A stretch of DNA of 64,000 bases from assembly GCF_016735595.1 (NCBI RefSeq), contig NZ_JAERRB010000012.1, positions 62,001 through 126,000 of the forward strand, read 5' to 3'. The notes beneath the pieces are model-generated. The model worked only from the letters and a program-made list of their open reading frames with translations, did no database searches and was not told the DNA's origin. The position numbers were made by a program, and so were the translations under genes. Shown in pieces: positions 45,345-55,367 of this stretch. Source of the stretch: Chryseolinea lacunae (GTDB taxonomy: Bacteria > Bacteroidota > Bacteroidia > Cytophagales > Cyclobacteriaceae). Numbering within the stretch: position 1 is the stretch's first letter; every line of letters starts with the position of its first letter.

Positions 45345-48229
45345 TACGTTGTTTTTCGAATAGTGATTGCCGTTTCGGATAATGTTTGTTCACTCGGCAC
45401 CGTAAGTTGCCAGAGCCCATCGTGCACCTTCACCAGCGGCACGGGTTTTCCGTTCTTGCCCGTGGCAACATAGTTGTAGTTTTCATTGAGACAGATCAAC
45501 GCGGCGACAGACTTTCCTTTCTGTCCATCCTGGAGACGCAGCGTGATGTCGGCCGTTGAAAAATCGGGGGCCATTGTTTTCGATACTACCCAGCTGTCGA
45601 ATCCGGTGGTGATGGTTCCGGGTTTATAGAGCGCGGCATACCACGCCAGCACCGGTGCCGACAGTCCGCTGAACTGATGCCATCCCTGGCCACGACCGGA
45701 TTTTATTCCAAACAATTCGAAGCATTGATACGAGTCTTCTGTTTCGCGCTTCCACACATCCAGCGCCGTTTTGGCGATGCGCAAAGCAAGGTCGGGCTTG
45801 TTGTTGTCGAGCATGGTTTTCCAGATAAACCACTGATGCGGCATCCACACACAACCATTCCAATAGCCACTATAGCTGAAGTAGGGTGCTGTCTGATCGA
45901 CGGACGAGATGCCCACGTCTGACCACAACTTGCCCGGTGTGAAAAGATTTTCGGTGATGCGCTGTTGCTGCGCCGGTGTGCAAACGCCCGCCACCAGCGG
46001 ACTGCACCCGTCAAGACCCATGTTGTAGTTCACACCGTTGGCATCGCGCACAATTTTTTCAGGATTACCATTCGCGTCGTGCATCACGTATCCAAAATAT
46101 CCCGACGCTTCATCCCACGAATATTTTTGCAGGCTCGAAGCAAACAGGTTGATGTCGTTGTCGTATGCTTTCAGATCGTTTTTTAATCCCAGCTCCGTGG
46201 CCGCCATCTTCAGAATCTTGGCAAAGCGAATCACATGCGATGTGGTGACAATAGGCGACACGCGGTCTTCCCATTTCTGTTTGTGAATATAGACCTGCGG
46301 CGGGTAATCGTCCCATCCACCGGAATTGTAAAAATAATCCCACGTCTTCAACACGTTCGACTTCATGGTGCGTGTTGACGAGTGCTCCACATTGCCAGCC
46401 ATGAACTGGTAGTAGCGCTTCATGCGCGGATAGGCGTAGCGCAGATATTCTTTGTTCTGTGTTTCATTCCACAATTCCAGAAACAGGTAGGCTTGTGTGG
46501 GCACGGGCGAACCGTGATGCAAAAACGCTGACTGATCCGTCACCTTCATGGTGTAGGCATTAAGACACTCCAGGGCACGCCCCGTGTTGAGCGGAACCAT
46601 GCCAATGCCAATGAATCCTGAATCCCAGGTGTAGAGACAATCCCACTCGCGGCCGGGTGCGTTGTGCTTGATGTAGGAATCCATGGTGTAGACCGGGTAG
46701 ACCACGTTGGTGAGCGTCACGGCTTCCATCAGCTGCTGACTGAACCGGTAGGTGTCGCCGGCTTTGTTGTAGTGTTTAGCAAGCGCTTTGTTTCGACCTG
46801 CGTCGAATATTGTCGGGCTCGTGGCCCAGGCGTCGGCATACTTCTTTATTTTTTGTTGCACGTCTTCTTTGGTGCCATAAAAAATATAGAAGTAGCGATC
46901 TTCTGTTGTTCCGCTCTTCACGCCCACAGGTTCGCAGAACAAGTTGGTGTATGTTCCCTCGCCTTTGCCCGTCACGGTTTGATTGGTGAACAGTTCTTTT
47001 GTTTTATTAAAATTCCGGTAGTGCACTTCGTCCAGGCTTTCCATGTTGAAGGTTCGCACCGAAGGGCTCAATGCCGGCTCCCACACCATGCCGTAGTAAC
47101 CTTCGAGAGCATCATACTTCAGCAGCAGTGCGTTGGGAACATCGGCGGCCAGCACGGTGGGACTTGGGTTCTGCTCCACAGCATGAAACGTCACCTCACC
47201 TCCACGCTTCGCGTCAACCAGGGCAAAGCCGTTGATTAAGGCTGGCGATTTCGCGCCGGTTATCACCTGAAGAACGTGGCTTCCTTTCTCCACCTTGCCC
47301 ACAGGCACGGCAAGCGTGACATAGTCTTTACTTTCCGAGAGACTTACCGGCGACAGCGATTTACCATCTACCGAAAGGGTGACAGGCAACGCTCCCGGTG
47401 TTGGCTTGCGATAGCGGATAATAATCGCTGCATCCGAAAAAACATTATCAACAACCCATGTATAGCTGGCCTTGTCGCCTTCATTTTTTCCCACCAGGAT
47501 GGCGCTACCGTTAACGGTATTATTTTCACGAACCTGGCCACGTAACTGACCATCGTAGACCAGGTTCTCCTGAGGTGACGGCACACCATACTGAAAATCC
47601 GAATAACGAATAGCGTCCATCCATTGACTTCCCGGCGGGAGTTGTGCCTCCACCGTCTTCAGAGGAGAACCTACCGTGGTTCTCACTGGCGGTGGAAAGT
47701 TAAAATTCGCAAAGAGCTGCAATGCGGGATACTGCGACGTGGCGGTGTTGTTCACAAATTGTGCTTTCACCAAACGCGTCTGCTCATCGATGGCGAGAAA
47801 CGAAACGTCCACAAACAACTTGTCTTTCCATTCCAGCTCATAGCGGCAGGAATAGAAGGAAAGATCGGGCGATGCTTCCCACAAATGATAGCCCGACTCG
47901 AAACTCACGTTGGCCGGCGCCATTTTGCTGCGCAGGTTGTAGGTGGCATGCACGCTGAGGTCGAACCGAAATCCCTCCTTCACCGAAGGCACATGCGAAA
48001 TGCCATTGTACTTGGTCGAATACAGTCCCCACGCCGGCAGTGCAAGATCGTGTGTGTCCTCCAGTGTCTTTGTGAATCCGGGCGTCCACGCGTCATAGAT
48101 CTGGCGCGAGGGTTGCGCCCACGCTCCCGTTGACACGAGCGCACAAAACACAAACACAAGGAAACACGCATGACGAATGCCGTAGCTCCGGCAACCGGCG
48201 AACGATTGGCGTATAGTCTGCTTTTTCAT
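45344..48229 (-). CDS. GH63-like (alpha/alpha)6-barrel glycoside hydrolase
   Basis: A 961-residue secreted enzyme with a signal peptide to about residue 39. Residues about 40-430 are a beta-rich supersandwich domain. Residues about 470-870 are a six-hairpin barrel with CLYTWDSGFIGIGMVPLNTG (the Trp-Asp-Ser motif seen in GH63, GH37 and related families) and SVDQTAPYFSYSGYWNGCVW near the active site. It ends with a small beta domain. It probably hydrolyses alpha-glucosidic or alpha-mannosidic bonds in a glycan taken up by the neighbouring SusC/D pair. The exact family (GH63 versus a relative) is not certain. Confidence 0.8.
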   Translation of the reverse strand: MKKQTIRQSFAGCRSYGIRHACFLVFVFCALVSTGAWAQPSRQIYDAWTPGFTKTLEDTHDLALPAWGLYSTKYNGISHVPSVKEGFRFDLSVHATYNLRSKMAPANVSFESGYHLWEASPDLSFYSCRYELEWKDKLFVDVSFLAIDEQTRLVKAQFVNNTATSQYPALQLFANFNFPPPVRTTVGSPLKTVEAQLPPGSQWMDAIRYSDFQYGVPSPQENLVYDGQLRGQVRENNTVNGSAILVGKNEGDKASYTWVVDNVFSDAAIIIRYRKPTPGALPVTLSVDGKSLSPVSLSESKDYVTLAVPVGKVEKGSHVLQVITGAKSPALINGFALVDAKRGGEVTFHAVEQNPSPTVLAADVPNALLLKYDALEGYYGMVWEPALSPSVRTFNMESLDEVHYRNFNKTKELFTNQTVTGKGEGTYTNLFCEPVGVKSGTTEDRYFYIFYGTKEDVQQKIKKYADAWATSPTIFDAGRNKALAKHYNKAGDTYRFSQQLMEAVTLTNVVYPVYTMDSYIKHNAPGREWDCLYTWDSGFIGIGMVPLNTGRALECLNAYTMKVTDQSAFLHHGSPVPTQAYLFLELWNETQNKEYLRYAYPRMKRYYQFMAGNVEHSSTRTMKSNVLKTWDYFYNSGGWDDYPPQVYIHKQKWEDRVSPIVTTSHVIRFAKILKMAATELGLKNDLKAYDNDINLFASSLQKYSWDEASGYFGYVMHDANGNPEKIVRDANGVNYNMGLDGCSPLVAGVCTPAQQQRITENLFTPGKLWSDVGISSVDQTAPYFSYSGYWNGCVWMPHQWFIWKTMLDNNKPDLALRIAKTALDVWKRETEDSYQCFELFGIKSGRGQGWHQFSGLSAPVLAWYAALYKPGTITTGFDSWVVSKTMAPDFSTADITLRLQDGQKGKSVAALICLNENYNYVATGKNGKPVPLVKVHDGLWQLTVPSEQTLSETAITIRKTT

Positions 48230-48332
48230 AAGTGGGAAATAAAACGCGAAGAAGGTTTACGAACAATCAAGACGCGGGAATGAAAGAAGATCTTGATCTG
48301 ATATTTTACAAAAGGGCCATCGCAGAAAAGGG

Positions 48333-48361
48333 AAAGCGTCCGCCGGATGGCGGACGACTTT
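48333..48361 (-). terminator. Hairpin between susD and the hydrolase genes
   Basis: CGTCCGCC and GGCGGACG form an 8-bp GC stem with an ATCC loop (minus strand). It is extended by AAAG/CTTT with one bulge, and followed by a T-rich tract (TTTCCCTTTTC). It lies 15 bp after the susD stop. It could terminate or attenuate, making the enzymes less abundant than SusC/D. Confidence 0.75.
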
Positions 48362-48375
48362 CTTTTTCTACCAAC

Positions 48376-49824
48376 TTAATAACCCTTATTCTGAAGGATC
48401 TTTTCTTTATTGATGAGGATCTGGCTTTGCGGTATAGGGAAAACCAGGTTGTCTGTGGTGAGTGTAGGGATGATGTTGAACAATGCCTTCTTGCTGTTCA
48501 TGACGTCGATGGCACGGTTGGTGCGCACCAGATCAAACCAGCGGTGACCTTCAAAGGCAAGCTCCACTCTCCGCTCCTGCTCCACCGCCAGGCGAAACGA
48601 CTCCTGGTCGGGCAGCTCGGTTGAGCTCAACGCATCAAGACCGGCGCGTGTGCGAATGGTGTTCAGGTGTGTGAAGGCATCGCCATCGGCCACATACCCC
48701 ACTTCGTTGAGTGCTTCTGCATAGAGCAACAGCACGTCGGCATAACGAATCACCGGAATGTTGTTGCCGTTGTCGTTCTTCGCCGCGGGCACGTCCATGA
48801 ATTTTTTCACGTAGTAGTAGGGAATGGTGGCACCGGCAGCGTTAACATAGGATGAGGCCATTGAAATGTTCTTGCGAAGGTCGTTGGCTTCGTAGGCGCT
48901 CTCCAGGTCGGTTGTGGGCGTGTTGTTGCCATCGCCACCAAAAGCGATCACGGCGTTGCCCGAGTTCTGTGGTGCAAACGAATTGGGCCAGGGATTTCCT
49001 TCGCCCAGCAAGCCCGACTTAAACTGCACATCAAAGATCGACTCCTTGTTGTTTTTGTTGCTGACCTTGAACACATCGGCATACGAAGGAAGAATTGCAT
49101 AGACATTCAGATCGATCACCTCTTTCAACTTCGCTACGGCTGCGGGCGTTTTTCCTTCCGTCATATACACTTTGCCCAGGATGGCTTTGGCTGCTCCCTT
49201 GGTGGCGCGACCAATGTCGGCACCGGTATAGGAAACCGGCAGGCCCTCAGCATCGGTGAGGTCGGCTTCGATTTGGGCATACACTTCTGTCAATGGGTTT
49301 CTTCCATAGGCATAACCCTCGTCGGAGTTTGTGATCTCTTTCAGCACCAGCGGCACATCACCATAGGTGCGCACGAGGTTGAAGTAGACGAGTGCACGCA
49401 AGAACTTTGTCTCCAGAATGTAGCGACTTCTCAGCGCTTCGTCCATGGAGATTGCGCCGATGCGATTCAGAATGGTGTTGCAGCGGGCAATGGCCGCATA
49501 GCTGTCGTTCCACCGTTCCGAAATGTAGGGGTTGGTGGTTTTGATGTAGAAACGATCAAACTCATCCTGGTCGGTCACCGAGCCCGACGACACCGGTAGT
49601 GTGTTGTCGGAAGGAACGTCGCCAAACACATAGCTGTTCAGGAACACGCCGTTCTTTTGCAACGACGCATACGCCCCGTTCAACGCTGTGCGGAAGTCGT
49701 CGGCCGTGTTGTAGTACAGCGACGTAGTGGCGTTGGAGATGGGCTTCAGGTCAAGAAAACCGTCGCCACAAGAACCCAACAAGGTTCCGGCGACAATGAG
49801 GCTGGCAAGTTTTATTTTTGTCAT
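48376..49824 (-). CDS. SusD/RagB-family nutrient-binding lipoprotein
   Basis: A 482-residue outer-membrane lipoprotein. The signal peptide ends at Gly-Ser-Cys19 and is followed by GDGFLDLKPISNAT, typical of SusD N-termini. The helical TPR-like scaffold includes RWNDSYAAIARCNTILNRIG and FLRALVYFNLVRTYGDVPLV. The C-terminal LAVEQERRVELAFEGHRWFD is the strongest family marker. It would bind the glycan ligand as a lid on SusC. Follows susC by 32 bp. Confidence 0.96.
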   Translation of the reverse strand: MTKIKLASLIVAGTLLGSCGDGFLDLKPISNATTSLYYNTADDFRTALNGAYASLQKNGVFLNSYVFGDVPSDNTLPVSSGSVTDQDEFDRFYIKTTNPYISERWNDSYAAIARCNTILNRIGAISMDEALRSRYILETKFLRALVYFNLVRTYGDVPLVLKEITNSDEGYAYGRNPLTEVYAQIEADLTDAEGLPVSYTGADIGRATKGAAKAILGKVYMTEGKTPAAVAKLKEVIDLNVYAILPSYADVFKVSNKNNKESIFDVQFKSGLLGEGNPWPNSFAPQNSGNAVIAFGGDGNNTPTTDLESAYEANDLRKNISMASSYVNAAGATIPYYYVKKFMDVPAAKNDNGNNIPVIRYADVLLLYAEALNEVGYVADGDAFTHLNTIRTRAGLDALSSTELPDQESFRLAVEQERRVELAFEGHRWFDLVRTNRAIDVMNSKKALFNIIPTLTTDNLVFPIPQSQILINKEKILQNKGY

Positions 49825-49856
49825 ACGAATTTCAGTTTTAGTTTACGGTCTCACGA

Positions 49857-52800
49857 TTAAAATCCAAGGTTTACACCCACCGTGAACGTCTTCGCCAACG
49901 GGTAGGAACCATAGTCAACACCGCTGGTCAACGGATTTTCATAGCCGCTCACCTCTGGATTGTAGCCCAGGTATTTCGACCACGTGTGCAGGTTTTGGGT
50001 GGACACGTAGATGCGAGCACGTTGCACATGTAGCTTCTCCACCAGCGACGAAGGCAGCTGATAGCCCAGGCTGATGTTTTGAATGCGCAGATACGATCCG
50101 TCTTCTACCCAACGCGACGACACAGCGCTGTTGTTGCCCGTGGTGCGCTCGTTGGCGCGGGGCGTCACCCCGTCGCCGGGCTGATCTACCGAACGCCAGC
50201 GGTTCGCTACGATGGCCAGGTTGTTGGCACTGCCTTCTTCGTTGTCAAAGAAACGGCGGCTCAGGTTCAGGATCTTGTTGCCATACACACCTTGCAGCGC
50301 GATGTTGAGATCAAAGCCCTTAAATGTAAACGTGTTGGTGAATCCGAAAATGAACTTCGGCTGGTTGTTGCCAATCAGGGTGCGGTCGTCGGCAGTGATC
50401 TTGCCGTCGCGGTTGATGTCTTCATACTTCACGTCGCCAGGATGCGACGTGGTGTTGGGATCGTTGGGCAGGTAAGCTGTGATTTCTTCCTTTGTCTGAA
50501 AGATGCCCAGCTGTTTGTAGCCAAAGAAGTTTCCGATGGGCTGGCCAATCATCGTGATGTTTGTGCCGCCAATGCCGCTGTCGCTATAGATCGGATCGCC
50601 TGTGGGCCCGAGTGCCAGCACTTTGTTCCGGTTAAACGAAATGTTTCCGTTCGTGGTCCAGGTTAATGCACCCGTGAGGTTGTGTGTGGTGAGGCCAAAC
50701 TCCCAACCCTTGTTTTCCATTTCACCGATGTTCTTCACCGCTGTGGTGAAGCCGGTCACCGACGGAACGTTCACCGACAACAATAAACCGTTGGTGTTAC
50801 GATGGTAGTAGTCTACGGTTAAGAAGATGCGATCCTGAAACAACCCGATGTCAACACCGGCGTCAAGTTGCCGGCTCTTCTCCCAACCCAGGTTGGAATT
50901 GCCCAGCGACGACGGCGCAAGACCCGAGGCCAGCGTGTTGTTGTAGCTGTAGTTGTCTGACGCGAGCGACGCCACATACGGATACGAGCTGGTGAACGCG
51001 TTGTTGCCCGACAAGCCATAGCTCACGCGAAGTTTTGCTTCCGACAACGCGGTGATGCTTTTCATAAACGACTCTTCCGACAAACGCCATCCCAACGAAC
51101 CCGCGGGGAATGTTCCCCACCGATTGTTCTGTCCGAAAATAGAGGAACCGTCGCGACGCACCGACACGTTGGCCAGATACTTTCCGCGGTAGCTGTAGTT
51201 GACGCGCGCAAAGTAGGACGCCACGGCATTGGCCGATTGGTTCGAGGTGGCCGTGCTGGGTGTTCCTGCATTCAACGTCTGCACAATGTCATTGGCAAAG
51301 TTGATGGAGGTCGAGCTGCTGTAGTCATATTGATAGCGATAGGCTTCCATACCGACCAACGCGTCCACCAGGTGGGCATCGTTAAACGTTTTGGTGTAGC
51401 TTACCACTTGGTTCACAAGCCAGTTGATGCTCTGATCGGACGTGGCCGTGCCTTGTGCCGCGGTGGGCGGAAGCTGCTGATTCAACGGCATCTTCGACGT
51501 GCGGAAAGCATTGCGCCGGTTGCCAATAAAATTCACGTTGCCCGAAACACGATACTTGAAATTGTTCAGGAACTTGTATTCTGCATACGCATTGGCCAGC
51601 ACCGTGGTGGTGGCATACTTGCTGTTGTATTCTTTGATGTTGGCAATGGGGTTGGTGATGCCGGGCCAGTTATAGGCCGCCGCCAACTCTGTTTGCGACG
51701 AGTAGGTTACGCCGTCTGCTGCATAGATCGGTGCCATAGGCACAGCCGACAACGCCGCGTTAATGATGCCGTTGTTCGCCCAGTGACCATCGGAGTTCAC
51801 CTCCTGTTGCACTTTGTAAGACGGGTTGATGTTCACGCCCACCTTCAGTTTCGACGTCACGTTGATGTCGAGGTTGGCGCGCAGGGTGTAGCGATCGAGT
51901 GATGATTTTTCGATGATGCCGTCCTGTTTCAAATAGCCGCCGCTCACCGAGAACTGCGCTTTGTCTGTGCCGCCGGAAACGCCGAGCTGGTAATTGCTCA
52001 TGGCCGCGCTTCTGAAAATGTCGTCCTGAAAATTATGGCTGGGAAGAGCCGCTACCTTTGCCGGATCGTCAAAGTTGAACCAGTCATACAAATCGCCACG
52101 CGGATAGCGATAGCGCAGGTAAGATGCGGGACGCACGCTGTTCGGGTCGTTGATGTTTGCGCCCGGCACGTTGTCGAGATAAGCGTTGTTCGAGCCGTCT
52201 TTCGAGAACTCGGCAAACTGTTGTGCGTTCAGCACCTGCAATTTTTTCGTGATCTGCTGCACACCTGCATAGGCGTCGAAGGTCACATTCACTGCGCCCG
52301 ATTTGCCACGCTTGGTCGAAACCAGCAACACGCCGTTCGCACCACGCGATCCATAGATGGCCGTGGCCGATGCATCTTTCAACACATCGATGCTTTCGAT
52401 GTCGCTGGCGTTCAGCAACGAGAATATAGTGGAGCTCACAATGTTTCCGTCAAGCACAATCAACGGGCTGGTGCCGGCGCTGATCGAGCCAAAGCCTCTC
52501 ACCTTAATGGCGGGCGTGCTGCCGGGCGAGCCGGAAGTTTGCTGCACTACCACACCCGGAACTTTTCCCTGCAAAGCCACGGCCGCGTTCGACACGGGCA
52601 TGTCTTTCAAATCTTTGCTGGGCGACACCGACGCTATAGACGACGTCACATCGTTCCGGTTCTGCGTGCCATACCCCACCACTACTACTTCGCTCAACGA
52701 CGTAACATCGGGCTGAAGCTGGATGGCGAACGTGCTCTGCGAACCCACGGCCACTTCCTGCGGCACATAACCGATGAATGTGAAAACGAGGGTAGCATTG

Positions 52801-53411
52801 TCGTCCAGAACGCTGAGCGTGAACTTGCCGTTGCTGTCGGTGGTGGTGCCTTGCGACGAGCCTTTCACCAACACGTTCACACCGGGGAGCGGCTGCGAGG
52901 TTTCATCTGTAACGGTGCCGCTAACAATTTTCTCCACCACTGCCTGGGTAGACGAATAGTAGTTGCCCGTGAGCGAGGCCACCGTGTCGTGAATGTCGGC
53001 AGAATTGTCTAGCGGGCTGGCGACGCCACGCGTTTGCGACTGGCGTTCGTCTTTGGGGAGAATGAGGTATGTTTTGTCGTCAACTTTCTTATACGCCAAA
53101 TTCAGGGATTTCAACACCCGCTCCAATGCGTGCTCCAGTTTTTCTTTCTTTTCGGGGGTGAATTTCTCGTGAAGCGCGAGGTCTTTCACAAGGCTGTTGT
53201 CGTAGTTGAAGGTGACCTGGTAGGTCGATTCGATGGCAAACAGCGCTTCCTGCAACGAGTAGTTTCCGTTTCCGGTAAACACCTGTTCGCCGCGTGTCTT
53301 CTGCTTGGCAGCCGTGTTCATCGCGTATTGCTGCGTGGCCGCCAAAACTCCCGGCGGAAACAAAGCAATGATCACCAACAGCCATGTTGCGGACTGTAAA
53401 ATGTTTTTCAT
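49857..53411 (-). CDS. SusC/RagA TonB-dependent transporter with STN signalling domain
   Basis: A 1184-residue outer-membrane protein. After a signal peptide it has an STN (secretin/TonB N-terminal) domain (about 55-115, YSLQEALFAIESTYQVTFNY). A carboxypeptidase-regulatory-like beta-sandwich follows (about 165-240, SQPLPGVNVLVKGSSQGTTT), then the plug with EVVVVGYGTQ and SIDVLKDASATAIYGSRGAN, and a 22-strand barrel ending in an aromatic residue (GVNLGF). The STN domain shows it is a signal transducer that engages the FecR gene 52 bp upstream. Imports the glycan processed by the hydrolases. Confidence 0.96.
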   Translation of the reverse strand: MKNILQSATWLLVIIALFPPGVLAATQQYAMNTAAKQKTRGEQVFTGNGNYSLQEALFAIESTYQVTFNYDNSLVKDLALHEKFTPEKKEKLEHALERVLKSLNLAYKKVDDKTYLILPKDERQSQTRGVASPLDNSADIHDTVASLTGNYYSSTQAVVEKIVSGTVTDETSQPLPGVNVLVKGSSQGTTTDSNGKFTLSVLDDNATLVFTFIGYVPQEVAVGSQSTFAIQLQPDVTSLSEVVVVGYGTQNRNDVTSSIASVSPSKDLKDMPVSNAAVALQGKVPGVVVQQTSGSPGSTPAIKVRGFGSISAGTSPLIVLDGNIVSSTIFSLLNASDIESIDVLKDASATAIYGSRGANGVLLVSTKRGKSGAVNVTFDAYAGVQQITKKLQVLNAQQFAEFSKDGSNNAYLDNVPGANINDPNSVRPASYLRYRYPRGDLYDWFNFDDPAKVAALPSHNFQDDIFRSAAMSNYQLGVSGGTDKAQFSVSGGYLKQDGIIEKSSLDRYTLRANLDINVTSKLKVGVNINPSYKVQQEVNSDGHWANNGIINAALSAVPMAPIYAADGVTYSSQTELAAAYNWPGITNPIANIKEYNSKYATTTVLANAYAEYKFLNNFKYRVSGNVNFIGNRRNAFRTSKMPLNQQLPPTAAQGTATSDQSINWLVNQVVSYTKTFNDAHLVDALVGMEAYRYQYDYSSSTSINFANDIVQTLNAGTPSTATSNQSANAVASYFARVNYSYRGKYLANVSVRRDGSSIFGQNNRWGTFPAGSLGWRLSEESFMKSITALSEAKLRVSYGLSGNNAFTSSYPYVASLASDNYSYNNTLASGLAPSSLGNSNLGWEKSRQLDAGVDIGLFQDRIFLTVDYYHRNTNGLLLSVNVPSVTGFTTAVKNIGEMENKGWEFGLTTHNLTGALTWTTNGNISFNRNKVLALGPTGDPIYSDSGIGGTNITMIGQPIGNFFGYKQLGIFQTKEEITAYLPNDPNTTSHPGDVKYEDINRDGKITADDRTLIGNNQPKFIFGFTNTFTFKGFDLNIALQGVYGNKILNLSRRFFDNEEGSANNLAIVANRWRSVDQPGDGVTPRANERTTGNNSAVSSRWVEDGSYLRIQNISLGYQLPSSLVEKLHVQRARIYVSTQNLHTWSKYLGYNPEVSGYENPLTSGVDYGSYPLAKTFTVGVNLGF

Positions 53412-53463
53412 AGATTTGAGGTTAGTTTAAACTTGGTTTTAAATTATCTCCCGGTGCAGCGCT

Positions 53464-54498
53464 TCATGGCCGTGATGACTGCCCGGGATTTTCTTTACGC
53501 TCTTTTATATAAATCGTTTTTCCGTGTTGATCGATCGAAAGGCCGAACACTTCCGACAGGTTCTTCAGAAACCCGTCGATGTCGTCGGATGATGCCGCGC
53601 CCGTGAACTCCTTCTTTTGTATTTCCACATTTTGAAACTCCACCATGTAGCCAAAGTTGTCTTCCAGCTGCAAGGCTATTTCTTCCAGTGGCAATGCCCG
53701 GAACACAAGCTTGTTGCTTTTCCACGACACATAGTCTCCGGCGTTCACCGACTTCATTTTGATGTCGCGGCTTGACTCCGAAACATCGGCCAGGTCGCCG
53801 GGCTTCATCACCACTACATCATGAGACGTACTCAACTGCACTTTCCCCTCTTCCAACACCACTCTTGTTTTTCCACGGCGGCTGTTCACATTAAATTTTG
53901 TTCCCAGCACCTCCACGGCAAGCTCGTCGGTGTGCACCAGAAACTTGGCGTTGTTGTGTTCGTGCACCACGGCAAAAAAAGCTTCGCCATCGAGCCACAC
54001 TTCGCGCGACTGTGAGGTGAAGTAGAATGGTTTATAGTGAATGGAAGAATTTCCATTGAGGGTGATCTTGCTTTGATCGGGCAGGAAAAGCGTTCGCGAT
54101 TCGCCATAGGCGGTTGTAATGACCACCGAACGGTTGATGTGATAGAACACCGCCGCCGACAACATCAACAACACGGAAACTGACGCCGCCGCATAGAACC
54201 ACCGTCGCGTGTGCGGTTTGCTGAGCGGTTCGGGCATGGGCACCACGCCGTGTGTCTTATGTATATGTTTGCTGATGTTGGCCCACCCGGCAATGAAGGC
54301 ATTGTCGTCCATGGCCTTCTCCTTAATTTCCAGGGAGAGCACAATGTGCCGCGCTTTTTTGATAAGCTCCTTCTGATGAGGATTCTTCGACAACCAGGCC
54401 GTCCAAAACGTGTTCGACGACTCGTCGGGAGCCTTCACCCACTGGATGAAATATTCATCGGTTGCAAAATCCTCAACGTCAAACTTGGAGTAGTCCAT
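53464..54498 (-). CDS. FecR-type anti-sigma factor
   Basis: A 344-residue inner-membrane protein. A cytoplasmic N-terminal part (about 1-88) would bind the ECF sigma factor. One membrane helix lies at about 92-112 (FYAAASVSVLLMLSAAVFY). The periplasmic FecR domain (about 125-215, TLFLPDQSKITLNGNSSIHY and REVWLDGEAFF) and a C-terminal DUF4974 domain (about 265-335, FRALPLEEIALQLEDNFGY) contact the STN domain of SusC. The sigma gene is not upstream in the same operon as usual, but divergent at 54713. Confidence 0.94.
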   Translation of the reverse strand: MDYSKFDVEDFATDEYFIQWVKAPDESSNTFWTAWLSKNPHQKELIKKARHIVLSLEIKEKAMDDNAFIAGWANISKHIHKTHGVVPMPEPLSKPHTRRWFYAAASVSVLLMLSAAVFYHINRSVVITTAYGESRTLFLPDQSKITLNGNSSIHYKPFYFTSQSREVWLDGEAFFAVVHEHNNAKFLVHTDELAVEVLGTKFNVNSRRGKTRVVLEEGKVQLSTSHDVVVMKPGDLADVSESSRDIKMKSVNAGDYVSWKSNKLVFRALPLEEIALQLEDNFGYMVEFQNVEIQKKEFTGAASSDDIDGFLKNLSEVFGLSIDQHGKTIYIKERKENPGQSSRP

Positions 54499-54712
54499 CC
54501 TTCGGAACGGTTTTAATGGTTCGGTATCGAAATCGATTGTTAACAGTAAGACAGGAGACGCCCCGGAGTTTTCCCGAAGAAGTTCAAGAAATATTTTCAG
54601 ACGGGTTTCGGATGGGCGTTTTTAGAGAATATTGCATTTTAATTCATTCAATCGTTTGTTTTAGTCAGCAGATTTCTCAAAATTTCCCAGCCTATTCAAC
54701 TGGTCATGTTTC

Positions 54713-55324
54713 ATGAGGTCAATAAAAACCAACGTCGACGCTATCCCTGCCCTACCCTCGGGCGAGGCAGAATTGTGGCTCGGTGTGAAGCATGGCGACG
54801 AAAAAGCTCTGAGCTATTTCTACACACACTACTATAAAAGACTCTTCAACTACGGCTCGCGCTTTGTGTCAGACCGTGTCATTGCCGAAGATGCCATCCA
54901 GGAAATCTTCATCGACTTCTGGAACAAACGCGGCACCCTCCACGAGGTGCGCAACACCCAACAGTTTCTCTACACGTGCCTGCGAAACAAAATCGCCAGC
55001 AAACTCTCCGCCTTCTCCAACCGAATCCAGCCCGACGAAAACTTCGTGCGTTTCGAACTGGAGCTGTCACACAAGTCGCACTACCTCAACGAACAGATCG
55101 ACAAAGACATTAAACAACGCCTCATCGATCTCATCTCGTCGCTCCCGTCGAAAGAGAAAGAAGCTATCTTCCTTATCTACTTCGACGGCCTGTCGTATGC
55201 CGAAACCGCCGCCATCATGTCGCTGAAGGTAAAGACAGTCTACAACCTTGTTCACATGGCCATCGGCAAACTGAAGGGCAATCGCGAAACGCTGACAAAC
55301 TCCTTGCTGAGCCTGGCCTTCTAG
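54713..55324 (+). CDS. ECF sigma factor (RNA polymerase sigma-70, Bacteroidota type)
   Basis: A 203-residue protein. Region 2 (about 30-95) contains YRKLFNYG-like FNYGSRFV and VIAEDAIQEIFIDFWNKR. Region 4 (about 135-190) contains LPSKEKEAIFLIYFDGLSYA, then ETAAIMSLKVKTVYNLVHMA. This is the partner of FecR and SusC in glycan sensing: ligand at SusC relieves FecR, which frees the sigma factor to transcribe the locus. It diverges from fecR across 214 bp. Also 43 bp upstream of a PhyH-like gene in the same direction. Confidence 0.93.
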   Translation: MRSIKTNVDAIPALPSGEAELWLGVKHGDEKALSYFYTHYYKRLFNYGSRFVSDRVIAEDAIQEIFIDFWNKRGTLHEVRNTQQFLYTCLRNKIASKLSAFSNRIQPDENFVRFELELSHKSHYLNEQIDKDIKQRLIDLISSLPSKEKEAIFLIYFDGLSYAETAAIMSLKVKTVYNLVHMAIGKLKGNRETLTNSLLSLAF

Positions 55325-55367
55325 CCTACGGCCATTTCGTATTGTTTTACTTTATTTATCAAAGAAC

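Noticed and set aside
52035-53012. A 325-codon plus-strand frame within susC
   Set aside because: It is an antisense shadow of the SusC plug and barrel coding sequence, with Arg/His-rich low-complexity content.
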